DNA of 64,000 nt from contig CM042687.1 of NCBI GenBank assembly GCA_023614405.1, positions 261,249,480 to 261,313,479 of the forward strand, in the 5' to 3' direction. A model generated the notes under the pieces. The model was given only the letters and a program-made list of their open reading frames with translations. It was not told the origin of the DNA and did not search any database. Positions 1 through 11,174 of this stretch are shown piece by piece; positions within the stretch are counted from its first letter, which is position 1, and each line of letters starts with the position of its first letter. The translations under genes and the position numbers were made by a program. The DNA comes from Avena insularis (lineage: Eukaryota; Streptophyta; Magnoliopsida; Poales; Poaceae).

Positions 1-1018
1 TCGGGCGCTTGCGGTGTCGAACGGAACCGACGACCTGGGGAAGTACAGGACAAATCAGTGGGGTCAGGAGGTGCACAAAGAAGTTGCGAAGCGGCTCGTA
101 TGAACCAGAGGGGAAGGGGCGCACGGGGCTCACCGTAATCGATCGCCGGAGTGAGCTCTGTCTCCGGCGGCGTGAGGTTGATTGCGGGCAGCCTGGTGGC
201 GGAGAGGTGGTGCTAAGTGAGGGGAAATGGTCGCGAGGGGGAGAGGTTTATATAGCCGGAGCTGGGCGTGGAGTTACTCGCGGAATCAATGGGAATCAAC
301 ACGGCAGTGAGTGCGGCGAGTAACGGCGGCGTGAGCGTCGCAGGCGCGCGTGATTGACGAAGACGACGACGTGGTCACGGGTCTACTTGTCAGCGAATAA
401 AACAGAGAGGGGGTGGGGTCTTGGCGTCAGCGACTCTGTGGGTGCGTCTGTGAGTGAAAGAGAGAGAGAGGGGACCTGGGTGGGCTAAATGGGCTGGATC
501 CGTCCTTGGGCTAGAAGTCTGGCGACGGCCCTTTTCTATTTCCTTTCTCTTTTTCTTTTTCTGTTTTGATTTTCTGGAATGATTTTCAAATGATTTCAAA
601 AGCTATTTGAATTCAAATCTTTTCAGGATTTTTGCAATGTTCAATAGTCACAAATCTGGGCATAAAACCAAGTGGTCACTTTGAATTGGCTTGGTCATTT
701 GCAATAAAATAAAATAACAGTGACATAGCAATTGTTTCATATTGTTTTGAAATTGGTTTTCAAATTGTATTTGCTTTGAAATTTTGGTTTAAACCTTGGC
801 AATCTAGCAAAACAACCTGAGAGAAATAAGACATCCAAGTTTGGTTTCATGAACAACAATCTCTATTAGAGAGTAGCATTTGTTTCAAATGTTGATCACA
901 TAAAATAATGAGCTCATATGCTCCTGTTTTTGAAGTGTTTTGTTTGAAATGAAAAAATATGATCATGGATGCATGGATGATATGCATAAGTTTGAAACAT
1001 GATTTTAGGGATGTTACA
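1..1018 (-). mobile_element. Element D: start of a Gypsy-type LTR, cut by window edge
   Basis: Read on the minus strand this begins at 1018 with TGTAACATCCC, the same start as the Gypsy LTR at 21895 and the solo LTR at 37069. It then runs from an AT-rich part into a GC-rich part (about 1-540) holding a TATA box, which is the usual layout of these long LTRs. It interrupts the 3' LTR of element A, whose sequence stops abruptly at 1019. The possible target duplication on this side is ACTTC (1019-1023); its partner lies outside the window. Whether D is a solo LTR or a full element cannot be seen. Confidence 0.75.
247..254 (-). promoter_or_regulatory. TATA box of element D LTR
   Basis: TATATAAA on the minus strand in a GC-rich context, followed by a C/T-rich stretch as at plant transcription starts. 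It would drive transcription leftward, out of the window. Confidence 0.5.
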
Positions 1019-1500
1019 ACTTCCCCGTCCCGGCAAGGTGCCGAATGAGACTTTTCGTCCCCGAATCTCCCTTCGGATTGGCGGCGCTCTGAGAGGTTTT
1101 CGTGGATTTCTTCTGGATGCACTAGGGTTTTTGGGTCGGAGGCTTCTTTTAGGTGCATGAATCAAGGTCGGTGGGGTATAGGGGCCCACAACCCCTGTGG
1201 GCGCCTGTGGCTTTCCAGCTTAGGGGTACTACTGGCCCCCCCTCGCTTCTCGCTTGGTTCCGTGTTGCTTCGGGAAAATAATGACTTTGGCTTTTGTCCC
1301 GTCCAATTCCGAGAGTATTGATTTTCTGCCTTTCTGGAACCAAAAACAGAAGAAAATAGGCAACTGGCATTGTGGCATCTTGTCAATAGGTTAGTTCTAG
1401 AAAGTGTATAAAATACCTCAAAGTGTAGATAAAACATAAGACAAATGATACAAAACAAGCATGGAGCATCAAAAATTATAGATACATTTCCGACATATCA
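1019..1500 (-). repeat. 3' LTR of element A, first ~480 bp
   Basis: Minus-strand start is TGATATGTC at 1500, directly after the polypurine tract. It aligns along its length with the start of the 5' LTR (11174 leftward), including the shared stretch about a non-coding leader ending near the accttgtccgg/ggcaaggtgccg segment. It stops at 1019 where element D begins. Confidence 0.85.
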
Positions 1501-2099
1501 AGCATCCCCAAGCTTAACTCCTGCTCGTCCTCGAGTAGGTAAGTGATAAAAAGAATTATTTTTGATGTGAAATGCACCCTCACAATAAAGATCCAACCAT
1601 TTGGAAGCATTGAAAGCTGAGATCAAAGAACTCTAAACATGAGCATGAAAGATGGAGTTCTAACACTAAGACAAAGTAACTATGCATGCAACATGAAATG
1701 CTACAAACAAAGATCATGAATAACATGCATTGAAAAAAGTTTGTTTGTTTCACATACAGAAAACATGGCATAGTGGCATTCAGCTTGTCCCTCATGGAGT
1801 AGCAAACAGATGCATAGGACACCTTCAAAGTTCACAAGGGTGACTAGAAACAAGTAGCACATGAACAAGTAATATCACAATATGCATCAATCAATAAGCT
1901 TTGGAACACTGCACACAGAATGGCAACTATGCTCTCTTAATGGCGCCTAAACGTAGAAGGTGGAGACTCAATATTAGTGGAAGAAGGGCCCTTCATAACG
2001 GAAGCAGGGATTTCAAGTTTCAAAAAGAGCTTCCAAAAATTATGGTACTTGTTAGATTTCAGCCCTCATTGCCCCTATCATAATCATCTTGAAGTGATA
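1501..2099 (-). other. Element A interior next to 3' LTR, with polypurine tract
   Basis: The minus strand reads GGAGTTAAGCTTGGGGATGCT immediately before the 3' LTR (about 1501-1520), a polypurine tract for plus-strand priming. The rest is noncoding and matches element B at 36700-37068 and 42949-43166 almost end to end, up to 2099 where LINE 1 begins. Confidence 0.8.
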
Positions 2100-2104
2100 G
2101 GACT

Positions 2105-2524
2105 TTGTTCACCTTCTGTTATGAAGTGGATTGCTCTCCTTCCACTCCTTCCAGAAAGAGAAAGGGCAAGGAACCTCTAGTTGAAACTGAGGTGAGAAGA
2201 AGTCCTAGAATTGTTGAATTAAATGGGGGTTTCAAAAGTCATTTAAACTGCTCAATTGCTGATTGTCTGACTTGCAATGCTACTCCACCTTGCTTAAATC
2301 CTAAAGTGGTTAAAAATCTTGCTGCCTCTTTCTGCAAGGTAAAGGATGGTGACCTGGAGAAGAGGTTGCTCAAGTAAGGGAAGGCCACTAAAGTGGCAGT
2401 CAAGGCTCTTCCAAAAGGCATCATAAAAGGGAATGGATCATCAAGCTTGAGAATTAGAGGCAAGAAGAAATCTGGGGCTGCTGGTACCTGTGGTCAGCAA
2501 GCCAATAAGAAACCCCCAACTTAA
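2105..2524 (+). pseudogene. LINE 1 ORF1, C-terminal fragment
   Basis: One reading frame runs from the left LINE border to a stop at 2522, broken once by TAA at 2375. The product is basic and contains a K/R-rich block (SRKRKGKEP), the motif RRSPRI and several cysteines (SIADCLTCNATPPC). This resembles, from memory, the tail of the gag-like ORF1 of grass LINEs, which binds the element RNA. The N-terminal two-thirds are missing because of 5' truncation. ORF2 starts about 220 bp downstream. No function can be expected of this remnant. Confidence 0.55.
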
Positions 2525-2743
2525 GTGTTTTAATGTATCACAATCTGTCTTTTGTTGGAGCCTTGTTTTCTCCCTGCTCTGAAACCTGTATTAGTGGTCT
2601 TCTGATATGTTTGCTACCTAATGTTGAACCTGACAGTGGGTTTATGGTATGGAATGCATTTTGTCTACTTGGTTGTGATCTTTTCAGTTGGGTGATTACA
2701 TTGGTTGTATCACCTCAGCACTCAACATACAACTGGTTTTTTA

Positions 2744-5700
2744 ATGGATAATAAAAGAATTTGGAAGATTCTGAACTGGAACATCAGGGGAACTAATTCA
2801 GAAAAAAATGGGTTGCTCTCAGAAATAAAATTGATGAATCTGGCTGTGACATTATTTGCCTCCAAGAAACTAAGAAGGAATTTTTTGATATCTCTTACAT
2901 CAGAAAATTTTGCCCCCCCCCCAAATTTACCAAATTTGAAATCCTTCCCTCCAGGGGGGCTTCTGGCGTTTTCTGGGCATCTTTCTTTCCAAAATGATTT
3001 ATCCATCTCCATCACCTTGACATCCCTCTTGTCCAATGAAACCTGGATCCTCACCAACATTTATGGGCCATGCTTAGCTGAAAAAAAGCAGATTTTTTAG
3101 ACTGGTTTGGAAATATTGACATGCCTGAAGATATGGATTGGCTCATTGTGGGTGACTTCAATTTTATTAGAAAATCCTCTGACAGAAATAGGCAGGGAGG
3201 GGATGTGAATGATATGCTACTTTTCAATGAAGCCATTAGCAATCTGGGTCTCATTGAATTACCCCTTAAAGGTAGAAAATTCACTTGGAGTAACATGCAA
3301 AAAGAACCTCTGTTGGAAAGACTGGACTGGTTCTTTACATCTGCTTCCTGGACTCAGAGCTATCCTTCAACTTTTGTTGTCCCCCTTACTAAGCCTACCT
3401 ATGACCATCTACCTTGTGTCATCTCCATTTGCACAATGATTCCAAAATCTCAGGTTTTCAGATCTGAGAATTATTGGATGCATCATAATGATTTTAAAGC
3501 AATTGTTCAAAATGCCTGGAACATCCCAGTTGGCTTCCATGATTCTGCTAAAAAAAATAATGCTAAATTCAAAAATGTTAGAAGGGGACTGAAGATCTGA
3601 GCAAAAAAACTGCCTTGCTTGAAAGCACAAATTAGCAATGTCAATGCTACCATTGATCTCTTGGATGTCTTGGAGGAAATGAGAACCCTTACTATTCTGG
3701 AATGGAATCTTAGAGACCTTCTGAAAAATCTTATAATCTCACTTCTTCAAGATCAAAATGCTTATTGGAAGAAAAGAGGAAAAGTCAAATGGGTCAAGCT
3801 GGGTGATGAGAACACAAAATTCTTTCATTCAAAAGCCACCATAAGCTTCAGGCATAACTACATCTCCATGCTCAAAGATGATTCGACTGTAGAGATTCAT
3901 GATCATTCTGGTAAAGATGATCTACTCTGGAATGTCTTTAAAGATAGAATGGGCACTTCTGATAAGCCTAAAATGCACTTTAATCTTAGTGAGTTGGCAG
4001 GGGAATGCTTGAGTCAAGAGGAAAAGGATGTTTTAGAAGAACCATTCTCTGATAATGAGATTGAAGGTGTAATCAGGGAACTCCCTAATGACAAATCCCC
4101 TGGTCCTGATGGCTTCAATAATGAATTCATTAAACAATGCTGGCCTATTATTAAGGAGGATGTTAAACAACTTATGGATTTCTATGAAGGAAGGACTTCT
4201 TTGGAAAGCATTAATGCCTCTTTTATCACCCTCATTCCAAAAAATGAAGCCCCTTTGACATCTGCTGATTTTAGGCCTATTTCTCTGCTCAACAGTGTCT
4301 TCAAGATTACAACCAAGCTTCTAGCTAACAGGCTTCAAAAACTTATCCTTAAACTTGTCCACAAAAACCAGTATGGATTCCTCAAACAAAGATCTATTCA
4401 GGATTGTTTAGGATGGGCTTTTGAATTCCTTGATCAATGCCATAAGTCCAAAGAAGAAATTTTAATTCTAAAGCTTGATTTTGAAAATGCTTTTGATAGA
4501 ATTGAGCATTCAACAATTATTAATATTCTCAAAGCCAAAGGTTTTGGTGAAAAATGGATTAATTGGATTCAGTTGATCTTTGGTTCTGCTTCATCCTCTG
4601 TTTTGTTAAATGGAGTGCCTGGGAAAAAGTTTTATTGCAGAAGAGGTGTAAGGAAAGGGGATCCTTTATCCCCACTCCTTTGTCCTGGCAGCTGACCTTC
4701 TTCAATGCATTCTCAACAAAGAAATGAGCCTTGGGATTATCTCCCTTCCCCTTGAAGGTGTGTTTTGTTCTGATTTCCCTGTAGTGCAGTATGCAGATGA
4801 CACCTTATTAATCCTTAAGGCTGATTCAAAGCAATTATTGTGCCTTAAGGCTCTTCTTCATACTTTTGCCCTTTCCACTGGAACCAAAGTAAATTATTCT
4901 AAATCTAGTATGATGCCAATCAACATGGATTCTGAGAGGCTAAGGCACTTTGCTAGCACACTTTCATGCCTCCCTGGCTCATTACCCTTGACTTACCTTG
5001 GATTGCCCTTAAGCATCAACAAGCCTGCAGTGGAGCATTTTCTGCCTATTGTTCATAGAGTGGAAAGAAGATTATGTGGGATTGCTAATTTGCTAAACTA
5101 TGGGGGAAAATTACAGTTGGTTAAATCTATCTTATCCTCCCTTCCCATCTATTATATGAGTTGTTTTGAACTTCCTGTCTCTATTAAAGATCAGCTCATT
5201 AAGTATATGAGGCAGTGCTTGTAGAGGAAGAAAACCACTGAAGTTCAAGCTAGAGGTCAAGCCCTAGTTGCCTGGAATAAAGTTTGTAGACCAAAGAATC
5301 ATGGAGGTTTGGGGGTGCTTGATCTTAATTTTCAAAACTCAGCACTCCTTTTGAAAAATTTGGATAAATTCTACAACCACAAGGATATCCCATGGGTTCA
5401 TCTTGTCTGGAACACTTATTACTGCAATGGTAAACTGCCTGGAAGAAGTCTGGAGGGATCCTTTTGGTGGAAAGCCCATCTGAAATTAGTTGAAATATTT
5501 AAAGGAATAGCAAAGTGCTCGGTGGGAGATGGAAAATCCACTCTTCTCTGGACTGATATGTGGAATGATGAATGCCTACAGCATAAGCTTCCTCATCTTC
5601 TTTATTATGCAAAAAAACCTCACATTTCTGTTTGTGAGTTCTTACAAACTCCCATTATGCAAGATCACTTTTTTCTTCCTCTGTCACAACAAGCTTACTA

Positions 5701-6328
5701 TGAATATCAAAGCCTTGAGCAAATTATCAGTGATGGAATGCAGGGAGAAACAGACAGCTGGAGCTATATTTGGGGAAGTGCTACTTTTTCAGTCCAAAAG
5801 GCCTATTCTTCATTATCTGGACACCAGTCCGTGCAACCACATTTTTCCTGGTTGTGGAAGTCCTCTTGCCAGCAAAAACATAAGTTCTTCTTCTGGCTAT
5901 TGCTCCTTGATAGGCTGAACACCAGAAATCTTTTGAAAAGGAAGAGATTCATTCTGGCTTCATATGATTGTGTGTTCCATGGTTGCACGAGTGAGGAAAC
6001 TCTTCTGCACTTATTTTGGGACTGTTCTTTTGCAAAAGCATGCTGGGCTGAAATTTTTCCTGTCCAAGACAATGATCTAAATATCCTCGAGGCATTGACT
6101 AGTATTAAAAGTGGCCTAAAAGTTACCGTTGCAATGGAAATCATTATTCTTGGGGCTTGGGGCATATGGATGTGCAGAAACAATGAAATCTTCAATAACA
6201 AGCATGCCTCCCTTGATGAATGGAGGGCTATTGTTTCTCAGGAATTAATATGGGTCCTGTGTAGAATTAAGAAAAAGTATTACCAGGACCTCAAAGATTG
6301 GATTAGCAATAATTTAGACAGGAGATAG
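2744..6328 (+). pseudogene. LINE 1 ORF2: endonuclease and reverse transcriptase, broken
   Basis: Starts at ATG 2744 (MDNKRIWKILNWNIRG). An APE-type endonuclease covers about 2760-3430, with LNWNIRG, CLQETK (another frame), TNIYGP, VGDFN and YDHLP near its end. RT covers about 4040-4980, with [29 protein letters not shown] and the catalytic YADD at 4791. A zf-RVT-like C-terminus lies at about 5770-6060. Frameshifts occur near 2807 (A-run), 2915 (ten-C run), 2970, 3098 and 4680. Stops are at 3598 (TGA) and 5222 (TAG where the second LINE copy has TGG). In life this protein nicks target DNA and copies the LINE RNA in place; this copy cannot. Confidence 0.88.
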
Positions 6329-6453
6329 CTGCTTATAGTGTTATCCCTCTTTGAGGTGGCTTCAAAATTGTAAATATTCGCTACTTGTAATTCTTTATGA
6401 TTTATAAAAATTGCAGTGGGGTAATTTACCCTACTGTTTTACCCTCTAAAAAA

Positions 6454-8702
6454 GTTAACAAACTATGGAGTATATGCTTGAAAAAGTATAAGTTGGCAAT
6501 CGCAAGTCCCTTGAATACGAGGGCACACCTCATGCTACTCAACTTCAGTCACCTATAAGTTCTTGTCATATTAAGTACATGCGTATCATAGAGAACCGCC
6601 AACGGGGTACCCCTTGCACATGGTACATGAGCTATCCCATAACCAAAATGACAAGGCAAGCAGACTATGAGCATCTCAACGATCTTTTTATTTACTATAT
6701 GCATAGCTTTTTATTGAGGATGCTTCATAGATAGCTCACTATGGTGATGCTAAAAGTTTCCACCATGATTAGGCATAGCTTAGGCTGGCGGCCCAGGCGT
6801 TTCTCTAACACAAAATACAAACTCCATGGACTTACAAGTTCCCTCTTTATTTCACACAGGTGACATCCATAGACAAAAGAGCATGATATCAACTGAGTAC
6901 AAAGTACAAGTGCAATGTTGAAAACGTTCCCCATGACAACATGGTTTTGCTAATTCCAACGTATAAGTGCAAGCATATACAACATAGACGACACAATGGT
7001 TCAAGTTTATTAGGGGCAAAAAATATAAAGTGTGCCATCAAGTTTGTGAGGGATTTAATCACAAGTTTTCACATAAAAAAATAGTTTTAATTGGAAGAGA
7101 GCTGAAAACAAGAATATACTTGGAATGGTGTAACACACCATGCATAGGAATTTATAGTGGAAACTTTGGAATAACTTGGTTTCTTGGGAGTTGGATGCAT
7201 GAGTGGAGCTTACTCATACAAGTGGAGGCTAGCAAAAGACTGGGAGCAACCAACTAAGAGAGCAATAGTGGCCATAATCATGCAGAGAGACAAACATTAC
7301 TAATCAAAGCATAGAGTGGTACTACAAGTCAAGGACTAAATGATCATAGAGGCTATGGTGACTTGTTCATAGTCATAACATGGTGTGAGCATGTGCCAAT
7401 TCAACCCAAACAAAGCATCAAAGGAGAATACCACAATACTATGCTTTTGTATGCTAAAACAACGCATGATTCCTTCAAGGCACATTAAGAAATCCTAATT
7501 GTTTGGAACAAGTCATGCTACAAAAATAATCGCGAAGCATAAGGTCAAAACAAGATCTAGCATGACATGATAAAGTCTAAGCCACAGTCAGAACAATCTC
7601 CCTTTTGTACCACTTAAGCATGAAGCTTCCTACTCTTTTCCAACACCAAACAACTTATTTGAAACAACTCACAAAGATAATAAGAAACAAAGATCAGTGA
7701 GATTATCTCACAAATCCAGAAAGAACTAAAAGGTTATAAGCTTAAAGCACAAGAAAACTAAGGCTAAACACGGTGCTAGCAAAAGAGAACACTCACAGAA
7801 CAATAAGAGTGAAAACTAGAGTGTTCTAGGCAATGAAAACAGAGTGTGTCTCTCTACAAAAGAAGTGTGATGTGATCAACCAACTTATTCCAGCAAACTA
7901 AGAAAATGAAAACCAAAAACAAAAACTAATACGCTCCAAGAAAATACAACAATGCATGAAACAATAAAAACGAAGTGTCTAGAAAGACCTGAGATTTTCA
8001 TTGATGAAGAAGGGGATGCCTTGAGCATCCCCAAGCTTTGACGCTTGTACCTCTTGAATATTTCTTGGGGTGACATGGGGTGGAATCCCCAAGCTTGAGC
8101 TTTTGTCCATTCTTCATCTCATTACATCATTCTTTCTCTACACCTGAAAATTTTCCTTCATACAAAACTTTACATAATCTTCATTAGCAACATTAGTGTA
8201 TTCAAAATATAATAGAACTTTAGGTTTAGCTTTGGAACAGCAAAAAAATTCACTAAAAACACATGATACTATAGAAACTCCTTCAAAAAGCTCAATACCC
8301 CAAAAGATAACTCAAAAAGGAATCAATAAGAAGCAAATGCAAATAATGGCAGAAATCTGTCAAAACAGACCAGCAGGTAGAAACCGATTTTTTCGAAGAC
8401 CTTCTGTTGCTCAAATCAAAAAGTATTGAACTAACTAAAGTTAGCTAACATACTGGGGAATGTATTCGAAAATTTTCAGCTCAATCCGACATACATAGAC
8501 TCCTCAAGAATTTTTATGGTGGAGGACAGACATATGTTTCGGGACAGGAACTCCCCAAATCTTACTTCCCTCTCATTAGAGCTTATTCTTGGCACAAAAA
8601 GCAAGCAAAAAGGATAAGGAGAGGTCATTACAGAAGTAATAACTTCCAAGACTCAAGAAAACTCTTGGGTTATCTCCCAACAAGTACTTTTCTTTAACGC
8701 CT
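6454..8702 (-). other. Element A noncoding interior
   Basis: No ORF of note. On the minus strand it matches element B's plus strand at 13180-14218 and 36474-36660, including the block around 7000-7700 and the segment CTCGTATTCAAGGGACTT (6506-6527). Conservation over this length without coding capacity suggests it is the shared backbone of these non-autonomous elements. An alternative A/T-rich stretch at 7880-8110 has a repeated CCCCAAGCTT. Confidence 0.7.
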
Positions 8703-9502
8703 TTAAGTTAGGCTTGATAGTTTGAGAAGATGCTCACATAAGAAATATGAATCGAAGTAAAAGAGAGCATAAAGAAGCAAATTCAAAACACACTTAAGTC
8801 TAACCCACTTCCTATGCACAGGAATCTTGTAAATAAACAAGTCATGAAAGCACAAAGCACCAAGCATAGGAAAGCAAAACAAGTGCAACTTCAAGACTTT
8901 CAACATAAAGAGGGGAAATTTAATATTATTGAGATGCATAAAACCATGTTTCCCTCTCTCGTAATAACTTTCAGTAGCAACATCAATAAAATTAACAATA
9001 TAACTATCACATAAAACATTCTTATCATGAGCCACATGCATAAAATAATTATTACTCTCCACATAAGCATAGTCATTCTTATTAATTGTAGTGGGAGCAA
9101 ATTTAACAAAATAGCTATCATTACTATTCTCATCACCATAATCATCAAATATAGGAGGCATATTGTAATCACAATTAATTTCCTCCTCAATAATAGGTGG
9201 ATTGCAAATATCATACTCATCATTGTAATCATCATAAATTGTAGGTTTGGTACCATCATAACTAATACAATAGCTATCTTCCAAAGATAGGGGACTAAAA
9301 AGATCATCTTAAAAACTAGCTTCCCCAAGGTTAGACTTTTCCATAGCATTAGCAATAATGGTGTCCAAAAATTCATACTAATAACATTGCTATTAGCATG
9401 CAAATAAAGTTCCATAGGTTTTTTATTTTTCTCTTCAAACACTTCATGTCCTAGCTCAAGATAAATACTATAGAGCTCTCTAATGTTTTTGTTGTTTTCC
9501 AT
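8703..9502 (-). pseudogene. ORF of unknown function in the gag position of element A
   Basis: Begins at ATG 9502, about 110 bp inside the primer binding site, with MENNKNIRELYSIYLELG. After about 45 codons the reading shifts frame near 9360 and meets a TAA near 9310 that may derive from CAA. It then continues from about 9290 to 8703 with MEDSYCISYDGTKPTIYDDY, rich in D, Y and N, and a hydrophobic C-terminal part (about 8700-8920). I recall similar hypothetical proteins in many Triticeae LTR elements, but no known domain. It has no zinc knuckle or major-homology-like motif, so a capsid role is not shown. An accessory or non-functional ORF is as likely. Confidence 0.5.
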
Positions 9503-9608
9503 TAAGCCTAACTAGTGAAAACAAGAAACAAAAAGACAAAACTACAGAATCTAAAGGAAATAACTTCGAGCACTCACACCGGAGGATGTGAGTACCTTTT
9601 ACCTTACC

Positions 9609-9626
9609 TCCCCGGCAACAGCGCCA
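9609..9626 (-). promoter_or_regulatory. Primer binding site, tRNA-Asp type (element A)
   Basis: Minus strand TGGCGCTGTTGCCGGGGA, ten bases inside the 5' LTR. It fits the 3' end of plant tRNA-Asp with one mismatch (T for C at position 7). This primer is typical of Athila-like Gypsy elements. Confidence 0.8.
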
Positions 9627-9636
9627 GAAAAGAGCT

Positions 9637-11174
9637 TGATGTATATGCACTTCTATTCTTGTAGACAGTTGATGGGCCTCCAAGTGCAGAGGTTTGTAGA
9701 ACAGCAGCAAGTTTCCCTAAAGTGGATTACCTAAGGTTTATAGAACTCAGGGAGGAAGTGGTCAAAGGTATCCCCTCTCAAGAAACCCTGCAATCAAGAT
9801 ACAAGAAGTATCTTGTGTCCCCAACACACCCAATACACTTGTCAGGTGTATAGGTGCACTAGTTCAGTGAAGAGATAGTGAAATACAAGTGGTAACGATG
9901 CTAGAAAAGAGCTTCTGACTTCTTGTTGACATGGGGTGACGTGTGTGAGTGCCAGAAAATAGCTTGACGGTGAGGTAAAGACTAAAGGCAAAAGGATGGA
10001 AGCAAGCAAACATGCAATAGATCTAGATGCAAACGGTGTTTCAATGCTTAGAAATAAGGCCTAGGGATCATACTTTCACTAGTGAACACTCTCTCATATA
10101 AATATCCTCTCTTCATGATACTACTCTTAACTATTCTCCGGTTGGACACTCTAATCCACGGTAGGGCTATAACAGCACACCTCAAAGTCCGCCTTCCCCA
10201 ATCTATATAACCCCACACTGTCACCTTGAGTGCTAGATGGTTCCAACAAAAACCACAATTTCATAGAGACATCCAACTCCAAATATAACTCATAAAGAAT
10301 ATTCAATCTAGCCAAAGTGCCACACACGGTATGCACGCTGTCACTTTCACATACGTGGGGAAAAGCATAGATCTATTAAAGCACAAAGAGTATTTATGTA
10401 GACTCAAGCCTAAGTGCCACCATGGCATGCACGCTGTCACTTTCACACACATGGGGAGAGCATATATCTAATGAAGAACTTGAGTAGCAAGGTAGATCTA
10501 CTTGATTACAAAGCTCATGACCACAAGATCATGCATAGAGAGATAGAGATGAACACATAGCTACCGGTAGAGCCCTTAGCCCTGAGGAAGAACTACTCCC
10601 TCCTCATCATGGGAATCAGCAATGGTGATGAAGATGGCGATGGAGATCGATGGAAATGGCTCCGGGGGCACTTCCCCATCCGGACAAGGTGCCGGAACAG
10701 AGACTTTCTGTCCCTCGAATTTCCCCTTCAGTGGCGGCGGCGCTACATAGGTTTTCGTGGATTTCTTCTGGATGCACTAGGGTTTTTGGGTCGGAGGCTT
10801 CTTATAGGCGCAGGAATCAAGGTCGCTGGGGGTCCAGGGGGACCACACCCCCTGTGGGTGCCTCCAGGGCTTGCCCGCTCCTAGGGGGTGCGGCCACCCT
10901 GTGGCCCCCCCTCCGGCTCTACTAAGTGGTTCCGTGTTGCTCCGGGAAAAATAATGACTTTGGCTTTTGTCCCGTCCAATTCCGTGAATATTGATTTTCC
11001 GCCTTTCTGGAACCAAAAACAGAAGAAAACAGGCAACTAGCACTATGGCATCTTGTCAATAGGTTAGTTCTAGGAAGTGTATAAAAATACCTCAAAGTGT
11101 AGACAAAACATAAGACAAATGATACAAAACCAGCATGGAGCATCACAAATTATAGATAAGTTTCCGACGTATCA
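9637..11174 (-). repeat. 5' LTR of element A (1538 bp)
   Basis: Minus strand runs from TGATACGTC at 11174 to ...TACATCA at 9637, with TG...CA ends. A TATA-like TATAAG lies at 10801-10806 after a GC-rich segment. It shares its start with A's 3' LTR at 1500 and with B's LTR at 43167, and its length with B's LTR (about 1548 bp). Confidence 0.88.

Larger units (their letters stand above)
2100..6453 (+). mobile_element. LINE 1: 5'-truncated L1-type LINE inside element A
   Basis: Contains the end of ORF1, a full-length but broken ORF2 (endonuclease, RT, C-terminal zinc-ribbon-like domain) and a 3' end ACCCTCTAAAAAA with a very short A tail (6448-6453). Its left border is deduced from element B: A matches B (36640-36760) up to about 2099 and resumes at 6454. 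A clear target duplication is not visible, so the left edge is uncertain by some 10 bp. A second copy of the same family lies at 62682-64000 on the other strand. Confidence 0.85.
1019..11174 (-). mobile_element. Element A: LTR retrotransposon without pol (LARD-like), carrying LINE 1
   Basis: Minus-strand order is 5' LTR (9637-11174), primer binding site (9609-9626), one short ORF (8703-9502), long noncoding interior, polypurine tract (1501-1516) and 3' LTR (1019-1500, truncated by element D). No gag, protease, RT or integrase can be found, so it needs enzymes from elsewhere. Removing LINE 1, the interior is about 3.8 kb. The same interior occurs on the plus strand in elements B and C, which allowed the LINE borders to be placed. 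The right flank offers CTCAC (11175-11179) as target duplication. The tRNA-Asp type primer site suggests derivation from an Athila-like Gypsy lineage; that is inference. Confidence 0.85.

Noticed and set aside
9027..9290. 87-codon Ile-rich ORF on the plus strand
   Set aside because: Antisense shadow of the D/Y/N-rich ORF of element A.
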